Shown here: positions 1 to 6,557 of the stretch, one piece after another
Numbering within the stretch: position 1 is the first letter of the stretch
Layout: each line of letters begins with the position of its first letter
Source: DATLLN01 sp963809205
GTDB lineage: Bacteria; Actinomycetota; Thermoleophilia; Gaiellales; JAICJC01
Reading direction: 5' to 3'
DNA length: 64,000 bases
Assembly (NCBI GenBank): GCA_963809205.1
Contig: CAWEIS010000010.1
Location: forward strand, 124,001-188,000
Position numbers and translations under genes: made by a program
The notes under the pieces: model-generated
Told to the model about the DNA's origin: nothing
The model's database searches: none
The model's input: only the letters and a program-made list of their open reading frames with translations

Positions 1-261
1 ACGGCCGTCGGCTGCGCCTACGGCGTCAAGGTGCGCGACGGCTGCCGCGGTGGGTGCGGCGGCTCGTTCGATGCGGCGAGCAGGCTGGCCGACATCCGCG
101 TGACCGGCGGCGACGACGCCCAGCTGATGACGCACGACGGCTGGCGGGTGGGTGGTTCGGTGCTGGGCGTGCTGGACGACGCCCGCCGCTACAGCGTGCA
201 GGTGAGCGGCGTCAGCTGCACCGACGTGACGTGCCGGCTGCCTACGAATCCCGGCGGCTGA
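1..261 (+). CDS. C-terminal end of a secreted parallel beta-helix (pectate-lyase-like) protein, partial
   Basis: The reading frame is open from the first base and stops at 259-261, giving the last 86 residues of a protein whose start lies outside the window. The tail (HDGWRVGG followed by RRYSVQVSGVSC) matches the C-termini of the two beta-helix proteins at 6558-9350 (AYKVTMSGVACQGF) and 9498-10616 (HYTVKVTNVTCTGI) in order and spacing. I therefore read it as a third paralogue of that family. It overlaps the end of the convergent ATP-grasp gene by 20 bp. Substrate and fold of the missing part are unknown; the assignment rests on paralogy only. Confidence 0.6.
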   Translation, partial: TAVGCAYGVKVRDGCRGGCGGSFDAASRLADIRVTGGDDAQLMTHDGWRVGGSVLGVLDDARRYSVQVSGVSCTDVTCRLPTNPGG

Positions 262-1447
262 GCGCGTCTGCAGCGTCCGAGACGCTCTTGGTGATGGCGC
301 GCAGCGTCGGCCGGACGTCGTGGCGGTCGATGCCGTCGATGCGCGGCGGCGGCAGGTAGTCCCGGACGAGGGCGCCGAGCATGCGGTGGAACGGAGTCCG
401 CGGCTGCGGGGCGCCGACCAGCCGGTTGCCGAGCAGCCGCATCTCGCCGGCGAGCCAGGACAGGCGCACGCCCAGCCGGTAGCCGGTGGAGGGCTGCGGC
501 TCGCGGCCGGCGGCCCACTCGGCCTGCATCGCCGCGAAGTCGACCCCGGCCCGCAGCGCCAGCTCGACCGACGCCGAGAAGCGCGGGTTGATCTCCATGA
601 TCAGCGGCCGTCCGTCGGCCGTCCGCCGGAACTCCACTTCGCCGTACCCTCCGTAGCCGATCTCCTCGGTCAGCGCGTCCGCGTGGCGCAGGGAGTCCTC
701 GGGCAGCGGGATCGACTCGCGCATCACCGAGCTGCCGCCCAGCGGCGGCCATGTGCGTGTCGCGGCCATCCCGAACGCCGCGGTCAGCCGGCCGTCGTGG
801 CGGAACACCGTGATCGCCTCGCGGCGGCCCGTCGCGTACTCCTGGACGAGACCGGTGCGGCCGTCGCCGAGCAGTTCGGCGGCGTGGCGGCGTGCGTCCT
901 CGTCGTCCATCAGCAGCGCTGACACCACACGGACGCCGGTTGCCTCGTCGAGCATCCGCCACGATGTGAGCGGCTTCAGCACGCACGGGTAGCCGAACTC
1001 GGCGGCGGCGGCGAGCACGTCTCCGGTGTCGCGGGCTTCGACGCTGCGCGGCGTTGGGACGCCGCAGCGCTCGGCGGCCTCCAGGGTCAGCCGCTTGTCC
1101 AGCGAGATCTCGAGTGCCCGGGAGGGCGGGACGCCGAGGCCGGTCAGCTTCTCGAGGTCGGCGCGGCGGCGCTGCAGCGCGGTCGCCGTCTGGTCGCTCG
1201 ACGCGATCGTCGCGTCGCACGGATGCTCCGTCAGCCAGTCGACGATCTCCTGGGCGTAGCGGTCGATGTCCACGCCCGGCGGCGTGAACAGGGTGCGCAG
1301 GTGGGCGTACCGGGTGAACAGCCCGGGATCGCGCGCGCTGTAGCCACCCATGGCAAGCCGGTAGCCGGAAGGGCCGAGCGCCCGCGCGACGGCCAGACTG
1401 CCGCGCTCGCGGCTGTCCAGGATCAGCGCGTCGATCCGCTCGCTCAA
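242..1447 (-). CDS. ATP-grasp domain ligase (carboligase-like)
   Basis: A 401-residue protein with an ATP-grasp fold: an N-terminal Rossmann-like part, the VLKPL strand of the ATP lobe, and the metal/ATP-binding MEINPRF motif near residue 282. Such enzymes ligate a carboxylate to an amine via an acyl-phosphate. The start is taken at TTG 1447 because AGGGAG lies 7 nt before it and the upstream gene stops at 1458, leaving 10 bp. An in-frame extension to 1489 would overlap that gene. It is probably co-transcribed with the acyltransferase at 1458-2648. The location beside a polysaccharide cluster suggests attachment of an amino acid or similar group to a surface glycan or its precursor. The true substrate cannot be read from sequence. 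Confidence 0.8.
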   Translation of the reverse strand: MSERIDALILDSRERGSLAVARALGPSGYRLAMGGYSARDPGLFTRYAHLRTLFTPPGVDIDRYAQEIVDWLTEHPCDATIASSDQTATALQRRRADLEKLTGLGVPPSRALEISLDKRLTLEAAERCGVPTPRSVEARDTGDVLAAAAEFGYPCVLKPLTSWRMLDEATGVRVVSALLMDDEDARRHAAELLGDGRTGLVQEYATGRREAITVFRHDGRLTAAFGMAATRTWPPLGGSSVMRESIPLPEDSLRHADALTEEIGYGGYGEVEFRRTADGRPLIMEINPRFSASVELALRAGVDFAAMQAEWAAGREPQPSTGYRLGVRLSWLAGEMRLLGNRLVGAPQPRTPFHRMLGALVRDYLPPPRIDGIDRHDVRPTLRAITKSVSDAADALSRRDS

Positions 1448-1457
1448 CGCGGGCTCC

Positions 1458-2648
1458 CTACCGGACGTTCTCTCGGGCGCGCTCCACAACCCGCCTGACC
1501 GGGGCGAGACCCTCGAAGTAGAACCGGTGGATGCGCTCCGAGCGCTTCAGCTTGCGGCGGGTGCGGATCGAGGCCATACGGGTGGCGACGTACGCGTATC
1601 CCTGCGGCGTGCGGGCCAGGCCGAGGCCCTGGTGCAGCGGCTCGAACCGGTCTGCGAGCTCGACCTTGTACCGCTCGTCGCCGCCCAGGAACTCCACGAC
1701 CTTGAGGCCTTCGGCCTCCGCCGCCTCGATGGCGTCGAGCGTCGACACGACGCCCGGGGAGAATCGTCCGAAGGACGGGTCGAACGCCAGCCGGTGCACG
1801 TACATCCGCCCGCAGAACGCGAAGTAGAGGTGGAACGCGACCGCCCGGCCGCCGACCTTGAGCGTGAGGATCCGGGGGATGTCGTCGCCCGCCATCCGGC
1901 TCAGCCCCGACCGGTAGAAGCGGCGGCCGACGGTGCTGGCGAAGCCGGAGCCGTCGGGCCGGCCCGCCCAGCGCAGCTCGTGCAGCCGGACCGCGTCCTC
2001 GAGCGCCGCGACCAGCTCCTCGGGCGTGCGCGCCACCTCCACCGACAGCTCGCCGATCTCCCCCAGCTGGCGGCGGCGGCGGCGGTGCAGATTGCGCTTC
2101 TTCGACGTCGTCTTCTCGCGGTAGACCGCGTCCCAGCCGGCCGAGATGTCCAGCACGGGCGCCTCGACCCGCTCGATCACGTGCAGCCCGGTGTGGCCCA
2201 GCTGCCGGCGGAGCCGGCTGTCGGCTGTGAGCCCGAACACGTCGGCGGCGTCGTGCGGTGATGCGACGGCGTGCCGCGCGATCGCGCCGGCCGCGGCGGC
2301 GTCGTCGGGATCCGCGAGCAGGATGTCGGCCAGCGCCGAGTCGTGACCGCCGACGAACTCGACCAGCCGCAGCCCGAACGAGCGTTTGACGTGGAACGGC
2401 AGTCCGCCGACAAGCTCGCCGCCACGCCAGGCAACGTGCACGGTCAGCTCTCCGCGGCCGTGGAACCGCCACCACTCGGCCAGCCAGGCGTGCAGCATGA
2501 AGGGGCTGGGGCGGGGCATCGCCCGGACCATGGCATCCCACTCGCCGCCGATCGCCTCGAGATCCTCGATCCGCCGGAGCGTCCCGACGGTCAGTCCGGA
2601 TCCCTTCCCGGCCGTGGTCTGCTCGCTCACGGTCGGTTCGCCAGTCAC
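1458..2648 (-). CDS. GNAT-fold acyltransferase, BioF2/FemAB-like (Acetyltransf_6)
   Basis: A 396-residue cytoplasmic protein with the bipartite GNAT arrangement of the CelD/BcsL and FemAB-like family. An N-terminal half around WDAMVRAMPRPSPF leads to a basic linker (HRRRRRQL) and a C-terminal acyltransferase half containing AVAFHLYFAFCGRMYVHR and VVEFLGGDERYK. Relatives acylate polysaccharides or add amino acids during envelope assembly. The start is GTG 2648; no strong ribosome site is visible. It is the first gene of a two-gene unit with the ATP-grasp ligase and diverges from the lysyl-oxidase-like operon, with 125 bp between the starts. The pairing of a ligase and an acyltransferase suggests glycan decoration, which is inference. 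Confidence 0.75.
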   Translation of the reverse strand: MTGEPTVSEQTTAGKGSGLTVGTLRRIEDLEAIGGEWDAMVRAMPRPSPFMLHAWLAEWWRFHGRGELTVHVAWRGGELVGGLPFHVKRSFGLRLVEFVGGHDSALADILLADPDDAAAAGAIARHAVASPHDAADVFGLTADSRLRRQLGHTGLHVIERVEAPVLDISAGWDAVYREKTTSKKRNLHRRRRRQLGEIGELSVEVARTPEELVAALEDAVRLHELRWAGRPDGSGFASTVGRRFYRSGLSRMAGDDIPRILTLKVGGRAVAFHLYFAFCGRMYVHRLAFDPSFGRFSPGVVSTLDAIEAAEAEGLKVVEFLGGDERYKVELADRFEPLHQGLGLARTPQGYAYVATRMASIRTRRKLKRSERIHRFYFEGLAPVRRVVERARENVR

Positions 2649-2702
2649 ATGGTCCAGTATACGGGGGAACCGCGAAAACGAGACCCCGGCGACGGGTCCC
2701 GC

Positions 2703-2731
2703 TTGACAGGTTGCAGAGGCGCCAATACCCT
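2703..2731 (+). promoter_or_regulatory. Sigma-A-type promoter for the lysyl-oxidase-like operon
   Basis: A perfect -35 TTGACA (2703-2708) and a -10 TACCCT (2726-2731) are separated by 17 nt. The predicted start near 2738 would give a leader of about 36 nt carrying TAGGAGG at 2761-2767 before GTG 2774. Confidence 0.7.
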
Positions 2732-2773
2732 CGCACCAGGGTCATTGGCAGGCACCGACGTAGGAGGCTTCGG

Positions 2774-3949
2774 GTGAAGGTGGCACATGTTGCAAGGTCG
2801 GTGCGCCGTTTCGGTGCGCTCGGCGTGGTCGTAGTGCTGGGCGCCGCGGTGCTCGTGGGCTCGGCGGTGGCGACGCCGACATCCGACAAGCCCGATCTGG
2901 TGCCGCTTCTGCCAACGGAGACCGGGACGCAGCAGGCGGTGGCCCCGATCTATACCGACACCTTCGTCCGGCCCGGCCGCGTGCTGTACCGCTTCAGCTC
3001 GGTGATAAAGAACCTGGGCGGCGCCATGGACCTGTACAAGGATCCGAACACCGGCGCCGCGATGCAGGTTGTCTGGCCTGGCGGCAACCCGACCACGATG
3101 CCCGACCCGAACCTCGTGCCGACCGGCGGCACCACCGAGAACCTGACCGCCCTGCATGGGGCGTACTTCATCTTCAATCCCAGCCAGGGCCACAACCACT
3201 GGCACTTCCAGCAGGCGGCCCAGTACCAGCTGGTGCTCCCCGGTGGCGTGATCCGCTACTCGGACAAGGTCGGCTTCTGCATGTGGGACAGCTGGGTCAA
3301 GGATGGGGCCGGCTCGACCAAGTACTTCCCGGTCAACTACAAGGGCGTCGGGCCGCAGGGCTGGTGCGCTCCCAAGGATCCCTCCGCGACCTTCACCCGG
3401 ATGGGCATCTCGCGCAACTACGGCGACCTCTACGCCGCGCAGTCGACCGACCAGTGGGTGGACATCGGCGGCCTCCGCCCCGGCAACTACCAGGTGCGGG
3501 CGATCGTCAACCCGAACGGGTTCATAGATGAGTCCGACCCGAGCAACAACACGCTGACCGTTCCGCGCACGATCCCGGGCACCACCGCGACCGCCCGCTC
3601 GATCGCCATCGTGCAGAACAAGGCGAAGACGTTCCAGGTGAGCGGCAAGGTGATCGCTCCCGACGTCCCCGGCCGCAACGAGCTGGCCGTCGGCCAGCCG
3701 GGGTGCACGGACGTGCGCACTGACATCGGCTGCTACGTGTTCACCACGGCCAACGGCCCGCTGACGTTCGCGATCTCCCAGCAGCCTGCGCACGGCACGA
3801 TCTCGGTCGTGTCCGCCAACGGCCTCAAGGGCTCGCTCAAGTACACCCCGAATACGGGCTACACCGGCCCTGACACCCTGCAGTTCACAGTGACCGACGC
3901 CCGCCACCTGACCAGCCTGCCAGCGACCGTCACCCTGACCGTCTCGTGA
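2774..3949 (+). CDS. Secreted lysyl-oxidase-like protein 1 with C-terminal Ig-like domain
   Basis: A 391-residue exported protein with a basic N-terminus, a hydrophobic stretch ending in SAVA (signal peptide), a lysyl-oxidase-family domain (about residues 40-280) and a C-terminal cadherin/Ig-like repeat. The copper triad appears as GHNHWHF (His140, 142, 144). The two residues that form the LTQ cofactor in animal enzymes line up as Lys165 (SDKVGFC) and Tyr220 (GDLYAAQSTDQW). The segment IVNPNGFIDESDPSNN matches the conserved end of the domain. GTG 2774 is chosen over an upstream TTG because TAGGAGG precedes it by 6 nt and it starts directly at the signal peptide. It overlaps the next paralogue by 4 bp. 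It is likely a copper amine oxidase acting outside the cell; the substrate is unknown. Confidence 0.85.
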   Translation: MKVAHVARSVRRFGALGVVVVLGAAVLVGSAVATPTSDKPDLVPLLPTETGTQQAVAPIYTDTFVRPGRVLYRFSSVIKNLGGAMDLYKDPNTGAAMQVVWPGGNPTTMPDPNLVPTGGTTENLTALHGAYFIFNPSQGHNHWHFQQAAQYQLVLPGGVIRYSDKVGFCMWDSWVKDGAGSTKYFPVNYKGVGPQGWCAPKDPSATFTRMGISRNYGDLYAAQSTDQWVDIGGLRPGNYQVRAIVNPNGFIDESDPSNNTLTVPRTIPGTTATARSIAIVQNKAKTFQVSGKVIAPDVPGRNELAVGQPGCTDVRTDIGCYVFTTANGPLTFAISQQPAHGTISVVSANGLKGSLKYTPNTGYTGPDTLQFTVTDARHLTSLPATVTLTVS

Positions 3950-5115
3950 GGCGCCTGGTCGTTCGCGTCCGCGGCTTCGGCGCGATCGCGGTCGTGATCG
4001 TGCTCGGCGGGCTCGTGCTCGTGGGCTCGGCGTTCGCGGTCGCGGGCAGCACGAAGCCGGATCTGGTGCCGGAGCTGCCGGCCAAGCGGCCGGCCGGCCT
4101 GGGCAAGAGCGTCGCCCCCATCTACGTCGACGCCTACACGATGCCCGGCACGCTGCTTTACCGGTTCGACACCGTGATCCGCAACCAGGGCGGCACGATG
4201 GATCTGTACATGCAAAACGGCAACGCCTACCAGGTGATCTGGAAGAACGGCCATCCGCCGGGACCGGTCAGCCCGAACCACGCGCCCAGCCCGGGCCCGA
4301 ACATCATCTCGATCGAGAACCGCTCGGCCCAGGCCGGGGCGTTCTTCGTCTACTCGCCGGCCACCGGCCACAGGCACTGGCACTTCCAGCAGGCAGCCAG
4401 GTACGAGCTGCTGCTGCCGGGCGGCGGGTCGAGGGTGTCCGACAAGATCGGGTTCTGCATGTTCGACACCTATCCGTCGACCACCAGCGGCAAGCCCAGG
4501 TTCTTCGCCGACGGCTACACCGGGGGCGGGCAGCACAGCTGGTGCAACCGGCTCGACCCGGGCGCGACGTTCACGCGGATGGGCATCTCGCCGACCTACG
4601 GCGACCTGTACGCCTCCCAGGCCTCCTGGCAGTGGATCGACATCAGCGGGCTGAAGCCGCAGTCGTACGACGTCCGCGCGACCGTCAACCCGCTGGGCTA
4701 CGTCGACGAGGGCTCGGCGACCGGCAACAACGTGAAGACCGTGCACCGCACGATCCCCGGGACGATCGCCAACAACGCGACCAAGAGCGTGGCGCACAAC
4801 AAGGCGCTGCAGTTCGGGATCGCCGGCTCGATCGCGAACCCGTCGGTCCCGGCGCTGAAGAGCGCGAACCCCTGCGCTGTGCGCACGGACATGAGCTGCT
4901 ACGTGGTCGCCAAGGGCACCGGGCCACTGACCTTCGCCGTCACCCAGCAGCCCGCGCACGGCACGCTGTCGCTGGTCAGCAGGTCGGGTCTGACCCAGAC
5001 CGTCCGGTACACGCCGAACAGCGGGTTCTCGGGCATCGACACGTTCAAGTACACCGTGATGGACGTCCGCAAGCTGAAGAGCCTGCCGGCCACGGTGACC
5101 TTGCACGTCGGCTGA
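3946..5115 (+). CDS. Secreted lysyl-oxidase-like protein 2 with C-terminal Ig-like domain
   Basis: The second of three tandem paralogues, 389 residues, starting at a GTG that overlaps the previous stop (GTGA), so it is translated from the same message. A signal peptide (VLVGSAFAVAG region) is followed by the lysyl-oxidase domain. Copper histidines lie in GHRHWHF (His142, 144, 146), and the LTQ pair is Lys167 (SDKIGFCMFD) and Tyr222 (YGDLYASQASWQW). The C-terminal Ig-like repeat resembles that of the neighbours (GPLTFAVTQQPAHGTLSLV). It is the most divergent copy in the central part: the loop before the cysteine-containing HSWCNR segment differs. Role inferred as extracellular amine oxidase. 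Confidence 0.85.
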   Translation: MRRLVVRVRGFGAIAVVIVLGGLVLVGSAFAVAGSTKPDLVPELPAKRPAGLGKSVAPIYVDAYTMPGTLLYRFDTVIRNQGGTMDLYMQNGNAYQVIWKNGHPPGPVSPNHAPSPGPNIISIENRSAQAGAFFVYSPATGHRHWHFQQAARYELLLPGGGSRVSDKIGFCMFDTYPSTTSGKPRFFADGYTGGGQHSWCNRLDPGATFTRMGISPTYGDLYASQASWQWIDISGLKPQSYDVRATVNPLGYVDEGSATGNNVKTVHRTIPGTIANNATKSVAHNKALQFGIAGSIANPSVPALKSANPCAVRTDMSCYVVAKGTGPLTFAVTQQPAHGTLSLVSRSGLTQTVRYTPNSGFSGIDTFKYTVMDVRKLKSLPATVTLHVG

Positions 5116-5131
5116 TCTGCTCCGGTCTCAC

Positions 5132-5161
5132 TTGACATGTTCGGGTAACGCCACGTAGGGT
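5132..5161 (+). promoter_or_regulatory. Promoter for the third lysyl-oxidase-like gene, leaderless layout
   Basis: TTGACA (5132-5137) and TAGGGT (5156-5161) are separated by 18 nt. The GTG start at 5168 lies exactly 6 nt after the -10, so transcription would begin at or next to the start codon. It allows the third paralogue to be made separately from the first two. Confidence 0.65.
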
Positions 5162-5167
5162 TCCGCC

Positions 5168-6337
5168 GTGGGTTCGAGGCTCCGAAGTCACGTCCGAGGA
5201 ATCGGCACGGTGTTCGTGACGCTGGTCGTCGCGTCTGGCGTGCTGGTCGGATCGGCGTTCGCCGTCGCGGGCTCCTCCAAGCCCGACATGGTGGCCCTGC
5301 TGCCCACGGACACCGGGCACATCGCGCCGATCTACGTCGACACCTACACGCGGCCGGGCAAGGTGCTCTACCGCTTCAGCGCCGTCCTCAAGAACCTGGG
5401 CGGCGCGATGGACCTGTACATGGACCCGAGCTCCGGCGCGGCGATGCAGGTGCTGTGGCCGAACGGCAACCCGACGGTCAAGCCCGACCCGAACAAGGTG
5501 CCCAATGCGCCCGGGATCGTGAAGGAGAACCGCAGCCAGCAGGTCGGCGCGTTCTTCATCTTCAATCCCAGCCAGGGCCACAACCACTGGCACTTCCAGA
5601 AGGCGGCCTACTACGCGCTGCTGCTGCCGGGGGGCGGCGTCCGCTCCGCCGACAAGGTGGGCTTCTGTATGTGGGACAGCTGGGTGATGGACGGCGGTAG
5701 CTCGACCAAGTACTTCCCGGTCGACTACAAGGGCTCAGGGCCCACCACCTGGTGCGCGCCCAAGAACCCGCGGGCGACGTTCACGCGGATGGGCATCTCA
5801 CGCAACTACGGCGACCTGTACGCAGCGCAGTCGACCGACCAGTGGGTCGACATCAAGGGGCTGAAGCCGGGGAGCTACCAGATCCGGGCAACCGCCAACC
5901 CGAGCGGGTACATCGACGAGTCCGACCCGAACAACAACACCGTCACGGCCATCCGGACGATCCCGGGCACGATCGCCGACGCGGCCAGTAAGAACATCGC
6001 GCACGGCGCGGCCACCACGTTCCCGATCACCGGCCACGTGGTCGCCGCCGACGTCCCCGCCCGGAACAACCTCGCCGTCGGCCAGGGCGCCTGCCAGGAC
6101 GTCCGCAAGGATCTCGGCTGCTACCTGTTCACCTCGGCGAACGGCCCGCTGACATTCTCGATCGGTGCCAAGCCCACGCACGGCAGCCTGACCATCGTCA
6201 GCCAGTCCGGCACCACCGCCAACGTCAAGTACACGCCGCAGGCCGGCTTCTCGGGCACCGACTCGTTCACGTTCACCGTGGTCGACAAGCGCAAGCTGCA
6301 GAGCCTGCCCGCCACGGTCACCGTCAACGTGGCGTAG
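5168..6337 (+). CDS. Secreted lysyl-oxidase-like protein 3 with C-terminal Ig-like domain
   Basis: The third tandem paralogue, 389 residues, closest to copy 1 in sequence. It has a signal peptide ending near SAFAVAGSSK, copper histidines in GHNHWHF (His138, 140, 142), and LTQ-type Lys163 (ADKVGFC) and Tyr218 (YGDLYAAQSTDQW). The C-terminal Ig-like repeat is GPLTFSIGAKPTHGSLTIV. It has its own promoter 52 bp downstream of copy 2, with no ribosome-binding site, so it is probably translated from a leaderless message. Three intact copies with all predicted catalytic residues argue for retained enzymatic function, perhaps with different partners or timing. Confidence 0.85.
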   Translation: MGSRLRSHVRGIGTVFVTLVVASGVLVGSAFAVAGSSKPDMVALLPTDTGHIAPIYVDTYTRPGKVLYRFSAVLKNLGGAMDLYMDPSSGAAMQVLWPNGNPTVKPDPNKVPNAPGIVKENRSQQVGAFFIFNPSQGHNHWHFQKAAYYALLLPGGGVRSADKVGFCMWDSWVMDGGSSTKYFPVDYKGSGPTTWCAPKNPRATFTRMGISRNYGDLYAAQSTDQWVDIKGLKPGSYQIRATANPSGYIDESDPNNNTVTAIRTIPGTIADAASKNIAHGAATTFPITGHVVAADVPARNNLAVGQGACQDVRKDLGCYLFTSANGPLTFSIGAKPTHGSLTIVSQSGTTANVKYTPQAGFSGTDSFTFTVVDKRKLQSLPATVTVNVA

Positions 6338-6376
6338 CCGCGGGCTTCGCCGCCGCCATCCCCGACTCCGCCTTTC

Positions 6377-6400
6377 TTAGCACTTTGGATTAGGTGCTAA
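6377..6400. repeat. Inverted repeat in the 220-bp gap after the lysyl-oxidase-like genes
   Basis: TTAGCAC (6377-6383) and GTGCTAA (6394-6400) form a perfect 7-bp inverted repeat around a 10-nt loop, in an AT-rich patch unlike its surroundings. There is no following T-run, so it is a poor intrinsic terminator. It could be an operator. The rest of the gap (6401-6557) shows only an AGGGGG ribosome site at 6543-6548 before the next ATG. Confidence 0.4.
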
Positions 6401-6557
6401 AGGATCCGAGCACCGTGCCGACCTTAACACGGAGCCCGGACGGCGCGGGGTGGGGTGCCCGCCGGGGCTGATCACCAACAAGGGCTTTTCCGGCTGCGCG
6501 CTGCCGCGCGCGGCGGGCATGCCCGTGTCCCGTCATGGGGTCAGGGGGTAGATCCGG

